Positions 21,255 to 33,600 of a DNA stretch of 64,000 bases are shown one piece after another. Source of the DNA: Platerodrilus igneus (Eukaryota; Arthropoda; Insecta; Coleoptera; Lycidae); contig JARFIW010000663.1 of the NCBI GenBank assembly GCA_036346225.1, positions 1,550,001 through 1,614,000 of the forward strand. The letters run 5' to 3'. A model generated the notes under the pieces. It saw nothing but the letters and a program-made list of their open reading frames with translations. It made no database searches and had not been told where the DNA came from. A program made the position numbers and the translations under genes. Position 1 is the first letter of the stretch, and the number at the start of each line of letters is the position of its first letter.

Positions 21255-21530
21255 GAGAGGCGTCTCCGTGGTATAGTCGGTATGCGGGTTCGAATCCCGA
21301 CACGGTCCGCTTGAAAAATGTTAGATGAGCATTTTTCACAAAAATACGCCTTCGATCGGATGAGAAGTAAAATGGAGGTCCCGTGTGTGTGTGTTGTCAC
21401 GCACATTAAAGATTTCTATCTTGCTTGGAACGGCAAGGATTCAGCAAAATTCAAAATTTCCAAGTAAAAATCCCGCTTCCTGGCCAATGTGGTACGTTCG
21501 GGTGGAGCATTGGAAAATATGTGAAGTTGG
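21255..21530 (+). mobile_element. tRNA-derived SINE, copy with shortened head
   Basis: Head: ccgtggtatagtcggtatgc (A box) followed almost directly by gggttcgaatcccgac (B box). Compared with the copies at 21531 and 48753, about 25 bp of the anticodon-arm region are missing between the boxes. Body: gcttgaaaaatgtt, aaaatacgcc, ggaggtcccgtgtg and tcacgcac, ending near ggaaaatatgtgaag. RNA polymerase III would transcribe it; movement would depend on a LINE partner. Confidence 0.75.
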
Positions 21531-21832
21531 GAGGGGACTCCGTGGCGTAGTTGGTATGCGTATGACTACTACGCCCAAGGTCCCGGGTTTGAATCCCGAC
21601 ATGGTCCGCTTGAAAAATGTTAGGCGAGCATTTTCCACAAAAATGCGTCTTGGTTGGTGATGAGAGGTAAAATAGTGGTCCCGTGTGTGAGTGTTGTCAC
21701 GCACGTTAAAGATCCCTACCATGCTTGGAACAGCAGGGTTCAACAAAATTCAAAATTTTTCAGGTAAAAAGACACTTGCTTCCTGACTAATGTAGTACTT
21801 AGGGTGGAGTATTGGAAAAATCACATGTAGGG
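21531..21832 (+). mobile_element. tRNA-derived SINE, full-length-looking copy
   Basis: Head with A box tggcgtagttggtatgc and B box gggtttgaatcccgac at the normal tRNA-like spacing, then the shared body. It follows the previous copy head to tail with no spacer. The 3' end is near ttggaaaaatcacatgta. The pair probably arose by insertion of one copy into the tail of the other. Confidence 0.8.
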
Positions 21833-22185
21833 GTATGTGAAGGGAGGTAAGCAGCCCTTGGCTGTCAAGCTTCCCCAGCACTTGAACCTTTATCGAATTA
21901 ATAGTTTTTCCAATATATCCTTTTGCACAATTAACATTAGTTGAAAATATTTCACAACTAACAACTGTAGTTGTTTATAATAATCATCAGATTTAAGAGC
22001 ACTTATTTTTTCGTCATCAGGTTTACGTATCCAAACTGGTTGGACGTGTACCTCAACTTATTTATGTTCTGAGCTAGCCTAAACAGTTTCCTGAAATTCT
22101 CACAACAGCCTATATACAGATCAATTCCCCTTCTATTGTTTTCTATGTATATGCCCTATTTCACCGTGATTCATTTGTAAATGAA
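21833..22185 (-). mobile_element. RTE-like LINE, second 3' end fragment
   Basis: Parallel to the 3' tail of the long LINE: both contain ttaagcagc-type and ctgtagttgtttata blocks, aatcatca/aatcata, then gctagcct near the end of similarity. It is a 5'-truncated copy lying immediately 3' of the long one. Confidence 0.6.
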
Positions 22186-25100
22186 GGGGTTAAGCAGCTT
22201 GTGGCTGCCAAGAATTCCCCAATACTTAAACATTTGCCGTACTAATAGTTTTACAGTAAATACTTTCGCACAATTTACATTAGTGGAGAATATTGCAAGA
22301 CTCATACCTGTAGTTGTTTATAGTAATCATAATGTTTAAGTACAGTTATTTTTTTCGTCATTAATTTTTTCATTTTAGAGCTGGTTAAATGAACACCTAC
22401 AATGATTTCTATTTTAAGCTAGCCTACACATTTCCCTGAAATTCTCACATCCTACATCTTTCACTGTCTGTGTGCAATAGTTTGACCTAGGTCTACTCCT
22501 ACTTCTCTATCTTCCTATCTCTGCTTCTAATATATTCCGCACTATTCCCTCATGTCTTAGTATGTGGCCTACCATCCTATTTCTCCTATTCTTTACTGTT
22601 TTCGACATATTTCTTTTTTCCCCTACCATTTCTAGTTCCTTTTTGTTCTTACCCTTGTCTGTCCATTATATCTTCATCATACGTCTGTAGCACCACATTT
22701 CAAAGGCTTCTGCTTTTTTCTTGTCTGCTTCTCTTACTGTCCAGGCTTCACAGTTATACTGTGCTGTGCTCCACACATATATTTTAAGCAATCTTTTCCT
22801 TGTATCTATGTTTGTTGTCTTTGAATACAGTAATTGCTTTTTTTTGATAAATGTAGCACAACCTTGGGCAAATCTTTGTTTTATATCTTTTGTGCTTTTC
22901 ACATCTTGTATTATTTGGCTTCTCAGGTAGCAGAAATCCTTAACGTTTTGGAAGTTCTTGCTACCTATTTGTATTCCTGTTTTTGATTTATTTTCCCCTG
23001 GGTTGCATACTAGAATTTTAGTTTTATTTTTGTTAATTTTTATACCGTATCTCTTTTTAGAACTGTTTCCATTTCATTAAGAGCAGCTTCTAACTCTTCT
23101 TTCCTATATGCTAATAGCTCCATATCATCTGCAAATCTAAGCATATCAATCTCTTGTTCCTGCATAGTAATTCCAAATGCTTTCCTGCATTTGACAATAT
23201 TCATTGCCTCTTCAATGTACAAGTTAAAAATTATTGAGGATAGGGCACATCCCTGTCTTACCCCTTTCCTAATATTTACTTCTCTATATTCCTGGTCTAA
23301 TTCTAAAACCGCTGTTTGCTCTTTGTATAAGTTATGTACTATTCATCTATCCCTAAAACTCATTCCAATCTTTTGAGTATTTCAAACATTTCTTTCCATT
23401 TTATATTGTCGAATGCTTTTCCCAGATTTACAAACCCCATATGCATGCTTTCCCTATTTTCTATTGTTTTCTCCATTATCCCTCTCAAAGCTAAAATAGC
23501 CTCCCGTATTTCCCTGTTTCGCCTAAACCCAAATTGATTTTCTCCTAGTATTTCTTCAGCTTGTTTTTCCATTCGTCTTTGTACAATTCTAGTTACTATT
23601 TTTGAAACGTGTGCTGTCAAACCTATTGTTCGAAAATTTTCACCTCTATCCGTGCCTCTTTTTCTTGGTATAGTTACTATAATATGACGTTTTGAAATCT
23701 TTGGGTATCTCGCCTGTCTCATACATATAGCTTAGAAGTTGAAGAGCCGTTCTGATACTGTTTCTCCAGCGGCTTTTAGTGTTTCTACTTGTACCTTATT
23801 TGTACCCGGCGCCTTACCATTTTTCAGACACTTTAATGCTAATTCAAACTCTTCACGCAGTATAGGATATCCCAAGTTATCATTTTCAATGTCTGATTCC
23901 TATTCTAATGCTGTTGGTTTCTCTCCGGCATATAAACTCCCTATATATATTTCCCATCTACCCACTTTCTCTACATTTTCTATAATGATGTTTCCTTCCG
24001 CGTTCCTTATTTTTTGTTATATGGTTTTATATCCCTAAAATTCATTCTAATTAATTTGTGTGCTTCGTTTGTCTATTCTATTTCCATCTTAGTTTGTACC
24101 TCCCTGCACTTTCCATCAATTCATTGTTCTTTAGCTTTACTGCATCTGCGAATAATTTCCCATCTTATGGCTTTGTATCTCTGTTTTCCTGCTTGGTCTG
24201 ATCTATTTTTATATTTTTGTCTTTCTTCTATTAAATTCAGTATATCCTTTGTTATAAGGTTTCTTTTTTTTTTATGTATACCCCAGAATATCTTTGGTCG
24301 CCATGTCTAGACTGGATTTAATGTTATTCGATTCGTTTTCTACTTTCTTAGTATTAGAAGTTTTCTCGATATATTTCAGCAATTCATTTGACTTTTTTCA
24401 TTACGATGTTGTGGTCAATGTCTATATCTGCTCCTGGATAGCTTCTACAGTTTTTTACCTGATCCCTAAACCGTTGTCTAACAATAATGTAATCTATTTG
24501 TTTTTTTCCTATATCTCCTGGCATCTTCCACATGTATCACCTGGTTAAATTTTTCTTGTCGCAAAATTTTACCAGCCTATTCCCCTGTCATTTCTCGGGC
24601 CTAAAGTAAATAAACCTATTACCGCTCCTTTCCTACCCTCACCTACCACTGCATTAAAATCCCCCCCTAATTATTAAATTTTCAAGTCCTTTGTAGATCG
24701 CCTCTACCTCTTCCTTACTGTAGCTAGAGGTGGGCATGTATACTTGTATTATTACTGTATCTACCGGTTTAAATTCTAATCTAACCAGGAGTACTCTTTC
24801 ATTCTTTTGTAAGTAGTTTTCTAAACGTTGTCCTATATTTTTGCGCACAACTATACCCACACTTGAATTTCCTTCTTCTGATCCTGTATGAATTATCCTA
24901 AAGTCTCCACTCCAAAAATCCCCCGCCTCTGGCAACCGAATTTCGCTGATCCCTACTATGGCTAGTGCTGTCCTATTCATTTCGATTTTCAGGTTCTCTA
25001 GCGTACCTACTTGTTTCATACTTCTGACTTTCCACGCTCCGAGTCGTAGAATGTTCACGGATCTTTTTTTATACTTTCATCTCAGATCCCCTGAAGTAGT

Positions 25101-25200
25101 CGCTTTCCGGAGATCCGAAGGAGTGACTATTTTACCTCCGGAATTTTTACCCCAGAGGACGACATCATCTTTACTAACAATTTCTGTACGATGTGTACTT
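22186..25200 (-). mobile_element. RTE-like non-LTR retrotransposon, long degraded copy
   Basis: On the - strand: an APE-type endonuclease start (24654-25058: NILRLGAWKVRSM, IVGISEIRLPEAGDFWSGDF, VQVYMPTSSYS), then reverse transcriptase pieces (23360-23722: GENFRTIGLTAHVSKIVTRI and GENQFGFRRNR; 23040-23222: the FADDMELLAYRKEELEAALN active-site block), and the C-terminal region (22666-22902: WSTAQYNCEAWTVREADKKK). Endonuclease nicks the target and RT copies the RNA there. The frame is broken in many places, so it is inactive. The family looks like the RTE-type elements whose endonuclease is often mis-annotated in insects as a craniofacial development protein; the clade name is from memory of that pattern. 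Confidence 0.85.
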
Positions 25201-25689
25201 GGGAGGTAATGTGGTGGTTTCACGTTGCCTTCCACATCGCAGTAGTGTGTCTTAGAATGTCAGACCGACCCCTATGGTCTCTGCCAATCTAGGTACCGAA
25301 AAAGGTGCAGCTGCCCTTTTCCGGGGACCTGTCTTAGTCTGGTTCCTCACTAAAGACCCCACTAATTGGGTTAAACTTATAGTTCGGCTCTTTAGCTCAT
25401 TAAAACACGCAAACCATTCTACCCGTTCTACTATTTTAGAACTTCGTCAAGGTGCAGGTCTGTTCAGAATGGTTTTTATTTACAATAAACAAAAAAAAAT
25501 GTTATTTAAAAAAATTATATTTTACTGACAATTTTAAATAATGTAAATACAAAGTGCGCATCTCGTTTAGCAACATGAAAAACTGATAAATAGTAAAAAA
25601 AAAAGGTAATGCGTATACTTTCTCATAAATAAGCGTTTAAGTTAAAAATATTAAATTTATAACAATTTCTAGTGAGAATTGTAAAAAGT
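25201..25689. other. unassigned, probably LINE 5' leader and spacer
   Basis: A GC-richer piece (25201-25460) adjoining the endonuclease start may be the 5' leader of the RTE-like element. 25470-25689 is AT-rich with no signal. Confidence 0.3.
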
Positions 25690-26720
25690 AAAAAAACGCT
25701 AATTTCGAAACGGGTTTTTCCGCATCGACCTGAAGACCTTGACGATTCACAACGTGTCCCGGGTATATAAGTTCACAACGACAAAAATTGCATTTATCTA
25801 TTGTAAGAGCAAGACCAGCAGAATTCAAGCGAGAAAGTATTTTCTGTAGTATCTCTAAGTGATTTTCGAAAATAGGAGTAGCAAGTATGATATGCAAAGC
25901 AATACAGTTTAAAGTCGGCTCCCAGCACATGATCGATAGGACGTTGAAACGTAGCAGGAACGCCATGAAGTCCCAAAGGCATTATAGTAAACTGAATCAA
26001 ACCCAAACCTGATACCGTGAAGGCGGTAACGAGTTTTGAATCAGCAGAAAGAGAGATTTGCCAGTAAACAGAATGGATGTCTAAGCTAGTAAGAAATTTT
26101 GCATAACGTAGACAGTCTAAAATCCTGGAAATATAAGGGAGGGGATAAGTATATTTTCAGTCACGCTATTTATCTTTCGAAAATCAATACAGAAGCAGTA
26201 AGTACCATCTTACTTAGGCTCAATAAGCAATAGGTCTTGACCATGTACTAATAGATCGTTCCACCGCATTATTTTTTACCATATCATCCAGCTCTTTGTT
26301 GTCATATCTCCATAATGTCGGGGAATGCGGGTAATTCCATTGTTTGATCAGTTCGACAGTAGTTTTAATATGCTGTTCGATTGAACTCGTACAACCTAAG
26401 AGAGTAATTTCATCATAAGGAAAAACCTGATTAATTACTTTAGATAATTCCGACCGTTAAGTAGCGATAAGATCGTCAAAAGTATTAGTGGGGTCAATAG
26501 ACAGATCGCCAGTGGCACCAAAAGACCATTGTCTAGTACGCAAGTCAGGAACGACACCCATGGCTTTCCAAAAATCAATTCCAAATATCAGTGTCGGTGC
26601 GACAGAAAGGTCAACTCAACCATCTATTAAATTGTGTTTTGTATCTACCGAGATGGATACGTTAAGGAACCCCAAGACTTCACAAGACTGACCGTTGGCC
26701 ACAGTATAGTTGAGGGTTTA
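25690..26720 (-). pseudogene. gypsy-type protease and reverse transcriptase remnant
   Basis: Reading the - strand from 26720: end of the retropepsin-like region (LIFGIDFWKAMGVVPDLR near 26570), then RT N-terminal sequence around 26270, the FTIMPLGLHGVPATFQRP block (about 25990) and the stretch after the active site (FENHLEILQKILSRLNSAGL at about 25850, then CRCELIYPGHVV). The Tyr-x-Asp-Asp catalytic block is disrupted by a frameshift near 25900. Stops and frameshifts make it inactive. It is a different family from the + strand pol at 18716-20243. Confidence 0.75.
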
Positions 26721-29402
26721 AGATAGTTTAAGAGATAATGAAAGGGTAGAAAAAATGTTATAGCTAAGCCCACCAATAATTGTTAAAAGTTACTCCTGCA
26801 AACTTTACTTTGGAGTACAAAAATAAAAATTTTGAAAACTGGACTTTAAAGCAAAAAGGCAATGAAGAAATATGAAAAATTGTCGCAATTTGTGTTATTC
26901 TTGGACAAGTTTAAAGGCATTCCAAAAGAAACACAGAACTGATTCTAAAAATTCTTGGTGGAATTTGTCCCGCAAATCGACACAGTTTTTGGGCGACTTT
27001 GCCCAAAAAACGACAATTATGATATCTGATTATGGACAATGTCAAAAGCTGATTTGTTTTTAGGTACCTTCAGTTTTTCAGTTCTAATTATATAGTATTT
27101 AAAATTGAAACAATTTTGTTAGATAATTTTCTTGTCTTTAAAAAAACAAATGTAATGTTATTTCGAAATTATATAATAAGTTCTGAGTTAGTAAAAACAT
27201 GTTTTATTTAAAGTATAAATAAACTTATGATCTCGGTGGATATAGATTGAAACGTTTTTTTCTAACTGGGCTCAGCTAGCCTCACTCATGGGCGCTAGTG
27301 TTACGTTTTTCTTAAATGGGCACCAGTGAAGCGTTTTTCTTATTATTATATATATCTGACTCTAGACGTTGGGTGTCAGCAAAACGAAGTCTTCCGACGT
27401 AACTAGGGGTCTATTCCTTGGGTAGAGCTATGAGAAATGGGGGGGTAAGTCGAAATCTGTTGGTGGGTCATACTCAAACTAAAACAAATAGGCGCCACCA
27501 AGTCCGGACTGATTCACGTTAATGGCATGGCATATTTCTAAGGGCGGACGTGGAGACCCAAAGAAAGAAAGATCGCCTTCGATGACAAAAACCTGTCTTA
27601 ACAGAATAAGCCGCTGTTCCTGTAAGAAAGTATAATAATTAGATTAATAGAAAATTGGAACACTGTTTGTGTCCCGCAAACATACCTAAAGAAATATTAA
27701 AAAGGTATTTTCTATATAAGGTTGGCATCAAAATTCAACTCTTAAAAATATTAATTTCCTGTTGTTAGGTTTGATCACATTTGATCAAAATAAAAAACTT
27801 TAAGCTTGGACTAATAATTTACTAAAAAGATTCTCTTTTTTTTTAAATAAAATGCAATGCAACAAAATTGAATAACTACTTGAATTACTTCGTAAATTTA
27901 AAGTAAGGTTTATCAACCTTATTCATGATCAAATATATTACAGCAAGGTGTAACTTATTACACAAAGATATTCTAACCCGTCAGATCTGTTCAGGTCGAT
28001 TACATTACAAAAGTTACTATACAAATTTTCCTCTTTAAGTTAAAAGTACTAGTTTTAGTTTATAATGAAAATGATCACAAAAATATTCTTGTTTTCAAAA
28101 GTGGTAGTAACGCAGTGCTAAGCATTTGCTTTCAAGGATACGTGTGTCAGCAGCATATTCCAGACAAACAAGTGACGTCAGTAACACCTGTTGTTGTAAC
28201 TAACAGTTTATACTGAAGCAACGTGTTGTTTCTTACAAAATCAAATGAGTGAATTTTAAGTTTGACACTGGGAAATCCAGCTTAGCAATAGTTGAAGCAA
28301 ATATCATATTCGTACTTCGACACATCGGAACAAAATAGCGTGTTTCTAAAGTGAAACACAAAAGAATTTCTTAGAACTACTACGAACCAAACAAAACTGC
28401 ATTCCTAGCCTTGATTAGGTACTTGTTTTACCATGCGAAATTTACTGCCTATATTCTACCAAAATAGCATCTTTACTCTGTGTAACAAACGATCCTCTTT
28501 AAATTAGATCAACTTTCCATCTTCCAAGTACACCGTACACGTCGTAAAATGAAGTGGTTTTCTTAAAGTCCATTAAAGTTTTCAAAATTCTAAGTGCATC
28601 GTAGGTTGTAGTGACGTTTCTCGTCGCCTAATCTCTCGTCGCCTAATCTCTCGTCGCCTGATCTCTCGTCGCGCTAAACAAATTTTCCTAAATTAAATAA
28701 GATAATAACGTTTATACTTTACCAACCGCTATTCAGAAAATGTGCTCACTCGTTAAAATTGATACGCAGATTACTGGCCATCGTTCTTTCATACATCTTG
28801 TTACTTCTTCGACGTATGGCCGAGTGATTCTCATACTCGCTCGGACGATCGGAGGATCCAAGGGGAGGTTGTCACACCTAAACGCGCCTGCGACTGGCTG
28901 TGGAATACACCGACATCCAACCACAAATAGACTAACAAATCAAGATGCTGTTTTAATGTATTATTTTACTTGTTAAATGTATTACGGCATTATTTAATAA
29001 AAGTGTTTTATTATTTTCGCACTTTTAAAGAAGGGATTTATCAACCAAAAATAAAATTGTTACAAGATACCGCATATTGGGTTTGTGTAATAAATGATTG
29101 ATAAGGCACAAAACGCCGTACCTGCTTTTTCAGGCAATACCAATGATTGTTTTCTGTTTTTTTCATCACAAATGATTTTCAGTGCAATGAACAATATTTA
29201 AACATATTTTCTGTTTTTCTTAATCCAATAACAATAAAACGTTCTTAAAAATACTTTGGTGCTATCCGGGTTTGTGGTTTTAGAAAGGCAGAATATTACC
29301 ATATGTTCTACATGTTCTACTGTATACTCTTCTATGCTGTCATGAATAGACTATAGCGCTAAACTCATCACTCACGCATCAGTAACTTAAATTGTTTTGT
29401 AG
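26721..29402. other. BBS1 intron, unassigned 3' part
   Basis: No gene supported. It contains a LINE-tail-like segment at 27387-27455 with a nearby GGCGCCACCAA motif (27490), and a 15-bp tandem repeat at 28618-28672. A 63-codon frame on - and a 78-codon frame on + overlap at 28733-28976; neither matches a known family. Confidence 0.4.
28618..28672. repeat. 15-bp tandem repeat, four copies
   Basis: The unit tctcgtcgcctaatc is present twice exactly, once with one change (cctgatc), and once partly (tctcgtcgcg). Confidence 0.9.
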
Positions 29403-29631
29403 GGAAACAGGTTGTGGTCTGTGTGCATGTCCCACAACATAACGTGTCTTTGTTTGGTTCAACTAATGCATCTTAGTCTTTCACTGGTTGCTGTCGCATT
29501 ACAAAATGGTACAATCCAACTCTATTTAGGAAGAGAACCGGTGGATTATATAATTGCACCTGATACTCCATCGGCGATAGCATTTGGTCAGTTGGGTCAA
29601 GAAGAGCATGTAATGGTTACGATAACATCAA
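29403..29631 (+). CDS. BBS1: BBS1 exon, end of beta-propeller
   Basis: Starts after ttttgtag at 29395-29402 and ends at 29631 before gtaagt. It reads GNRLWSVCMSHNITCL, then LVAVALQNGTIQLYLGREP and APDTPSAIAFGQLGQEEH, matching the vertebrate pattern GKKLWTVQMPA-I--M, V-AGLANGEVRIYRDK and TPDAVTSLCFGRYGREDN. The frame continues from the exon at 8743-8985 in phase 0 and leaves one base for the exon at 40667. The run is open beyond the donor for several codons but the splice there is supported by the match of the next exon. Confidence 0.92.
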
Positions 29632-30063
29632 GTAAGTATTTTGCAAAATATATTTTATATTATAATGAACGAAAGTTCCTGAAACTTGACAAACTAAAAA
29701 TATCTCATGCTTAACTTACAGTGACACTATACAAAATATTACAAGAAACTGTTTTCAGTGCCATCCACTGTAATATCGCGCATTCTACATAACGCACTAA
29801 GTCATACGCTGTTATTATGTATGAATTTTGCTAGATTGCTATAATGTCACTTTGCACTTTAATTACTCCACAGTAGTAAACTGACTTTAAACGTGTAGGT
29901 ACAAATTGCGTTCAACAATATTTACCAATTATTGCCTTGTTAGTGACAGATTTCTTATTACCAGTATAGGTAAGTAGGTCTTTGAAAAATTATTACTAAT
30001 TGAAATAATGCACAGATCAATAAATAAATAATATGACAATCTTCCATACATCGAATCGAAACT
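29632..30063. other. BBS1 intron between exon and BEL/Pao element
   Basis: AT-rich, no gene or repeat seen. Confidence 0.5.
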
Positions 30064-30067
30064 TAGT

Positions 30068-30461
30068 TGTTCACGCCTTAGCGTAGCGGCTGGTTCACAA
30101 TAACAAAAAAATGCGTAATAAAATTGTGTAATAAATATGGTTGCATAAAAAACTTACCCCGTGTTCAATTATCACTTTACACTCACCACTAAATACATAA
30201 TTGGTTAGGCAGGAGAGGGTGCTGAAGGAAGGAATAGAGGTACCCACGTTGTTATTTAATTAATTAACTAATTAATGATTAATGCCGACAAACCGGCGCG
30301 AGTGTGACATTTAAATAATGGACTGTGTACTAAGAGAGAGCTGTGTCGACTGACTTATCTTATTGTTGTAACCAGCGCTCACCTTGGCGATGCGAATAAC
30401 AAATCGTAGTCGACAGATAAGAGGAGCATGCTTTTAATATATATTAGGCAAGGCCTGAACA
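30068..30461 (-). repeat. BEL/Pao 3' LTR (394 bp)
   Basis: The left copy of the LTR, ending (on -) the element. Almost identical to 36021-36414. The flanking TAGT at 30064-30067 is one half of the target duplication. Confidence 0.92.
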
Positions 30462-30641
30462 TAACCGCCCATCTAAAACTGAATAAGTTTTATACCAAAA
30501 AAAAAATAAAATAAATCATTTAAAAATACACCCTAGAAATGTTAAGGTTGCTAGGCAAATTAAAACAAAACTTTAATACAACCTTAAAATTTTCAAAATT
30601 AAACGGAACATAAATAAGAGAGAAAATAACAAAAATAAAAT

Positions 30642-33600
30642 TTATTCATTCAAAGGGAGGATAATAAGCTTACTTATTGGACGTGTAACTAAACCTGCCG
30701 CGGTTTTTACAGAAGCTACTCGTGGTATACCGTCACGACCAAAAAACAACTTTTCAACGTGGCCAAGAGGCCAACACAAGGGGGCAGTATTTAAATTTTT
30801 AATTATGACCACATCATTTACCTTGGGCAACATGGTGGGGCAATGCCATTTGTTACGTTGGGTGAGTTGGTGGAGATACTCGTTTGACCACCGACGCCAA
30901 ATGGATTGGGTAACCTGACACACTCGCTGCCAACGGGAACGCAAAGTTATTTCCTCCGGAATAGTAATTTCAGGTAGAGATAAAAGGGGACCGCCTATTA
31001 AAAAATGACCGGGCGACAGATAATCCGTACCGTCATTACGATCGGAAGACTGGCAAAGAGGGCGACTATTGAGTATGGCTTCAACCCTAGAAAAAATTGT
31101 ACATAGTTCCTCAAAAGTTTGAGGGCGTGTACCTAAAGTACGAACTAATAAGGCCTTTGCCGATTTCACTCCAGACTCCCAAATTCCACCAAAATTTGGG
31201 GCGTATGGAGGATTAAATTGCCACTTGATATGGCGGGAGGCTAAAGCGGCGAAAATTTTATCGTTGTTGGATTTAAGGAATATGATAGCTTCCTTAAGGG
31301 ACTGCGAGGCACCAAGAAAGTTTGTACCCTGATCTGAGTAAACACCATCAGGAATTCCTCTACGAGCTGTAAACCTTGTCAGACAAGCTAAAAATGCTTC
31401 GGTAGATAACTCTGACACTACCTCGAGGTGCACCGCTCTGGTGCACATACAAATAAATATGCATAAATAAGTTTTAGACACCGGGGCATTACGACGATTA
31501 GAAGACTTGATCATAAATGGGCCGGCGAAATCTACTCCCACATGAGTAAATGTTCTGGACAGTTGAACACGGAAAGGGGGTAAATCGGCCATGAACGGTT
31601 GAGCAGTTGTCGCACGGAAGCGCGAACAAACAACGCATTTGTGGATCCTCTGACGAACTAAGGAACGTATTCCAATAATCCAGAATTTTCGCTGAATAAG
31701 TGATTGTGTCATGAATGCACCTGAATGCATAGATAAAAGGTGATAATTATCACACAATATTCGCGATAAAGTGGCTTGTTTCGGTAATAGAGAGGGATGT
31801 CTGTTATCATAAGACAACAGGGAGTGACGCAAACGTCCGCCCACCCTAACAAGACCTAGCGAATCAATAAAGGGGGACAATTTTTGGAGTTGTTTAGAAC
31901 AACCCTTGTTTAAATTTAGTTGATTTATTTCTTCGGCGTAGAACTGCTGTTGCGTAACTCTTATGATAGTTACCAATGAGATATGCAATTCATCAGAAGA
32001 AAGAGAGCCTGATAATTTTTTATCAGAGTTCTTGCAATTGTAAATAAAACGGTTTACATATGCAACAGTACGCTGAAGCAAGGTGAGAGAAGAAAATTTA
32101 TCCAAGAATTGAGTGAAACTTTTTTGTGTAGAAGTAACTAATATATTAGGGGGAGATTTTATTTCTGGGAGAATTTCTAGAGAAGGGGGAGATTCCAAGT
32201 TCCTGAAAGCTGTAATTAGATCGCTACAGTTAGATGGGCCATGCCACCAGATATCGTTGTCAATCAACTGGTGCGCAATAAGACCACGAGAAGCCATATC
32301 GGCAGGGTTGTTTTCACCAGAAATATGGTACCACTGTTGAATAGCAGTGTATTCTAAAATAGTTTCCACGCGGTTGGCAACAAATGTTTTTAATAAATAA
32401 GAAGGAGTGTTAATCCACGCTAGTACCACTTGAGAATCGGTGAATAATCTTATTTCCTTCAAGGGATAAGGAAATTTATTAGAGATTATAGAATATACTA
32501 GTCGAGATAACAAAACAGCACCTAATAATTCCATACGGGGCATTGAAAGAAATTTTAAGGGTGAAATTTTACTTTTAGCTTGTAGGAGATGGCAATTCGT
32601 GTTATCTGAAGTCGTGCCATGTAGAAAAACACATGCAGCATAACCTTTCTCACTGGCATCGCAAAACCCTAAAAGTCGGTACTGTCCCGAGTCTAAAAAC
32701 AAACAGCGAGGAATTTTCAAATTTGATAATTCAGTAAGGCGGGAACAAATTTTCTCCCACTTCAAACACCAGTCGGTATCCGGCGTGTCGTCCCAACCTA
32801 AACGTTGTACCCATAATTGCTGTAAAAGATGTTTCATCAAGAACACCACCGGAGTCAACCAGCCGAGAGGGTCAAAAATTTTAGACATATAGGAAAGAAC
32901 GGAACGTTTTGAAATATTCCCTTCGAAAGGAACAACATAGTAAGTGAAATTATCAGAATTCGGGTTCCAAACTAGTCCTAATATTTTGATACCAGAGATT
33001 TCATCAGAAAATGCTACGGAGGGTTCTAATTCAGATTCCTGGAATTGATTTAAAAGAGAGTTGTCATTGCTGGACCACCTTCTTAACTGAAATTGGCCAA
33101 CAGACAGCAATTTTATTAATTCAGATTGCAGCTGCTGAGCTGCCGCAACGGACTTGGCTCCTGAAATCACATCGTCCATATACGTGTGATTCAGCAAGGC
33201 CACAGATGCTAGAGGAAATTGTTGTCCTTCGTCGATCACCAATTGTTTTAACACGCGTTGCGCAATAAAAGAGGATGGTGAAAGACCATAAGTAAGCGTG
33301 TTCAATTCGTACTCTTGAACTCCGCTGTCGAGGGAGGGTCGCCAGAATATATGTTGGTATATTCTATCTTGCGCACGTACTAAAATTTGGCGGTACATCA
33401 TTCGTATGTCAGCACAAAGTGCTATTTTGTGGGAACGAAATAAAAATATTATTTCGGGCAAACCTGATTGCAGTTTCGGACCAGCGTAAAGACGTTGATT
33501 GAGGGACTTACCGGTCGAATCATTAGCAGATCCGTTAAACACCACTCGTAGTTTGGTAGTACTGCTTGTGGTTTTATGAATGCCGTGGTGTGGTAAAATA

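Noticed and set aside
21255..21330. tRNA gene
   Set aside because: A and B boxes are present but the cloverleaf cannot be completed (the anticodon region is missing here), and the sequence continues into a dispersed SINE body present in four copies.
28618..28672. CRISPR-like array
   Set aside because: The repeats are contiguous, with no spacers.
28733..28976. Overlapping open frames on both strands
   Set aside because: Neither shows family similarity; they overlap each other and lie in a transposon-rich intron.
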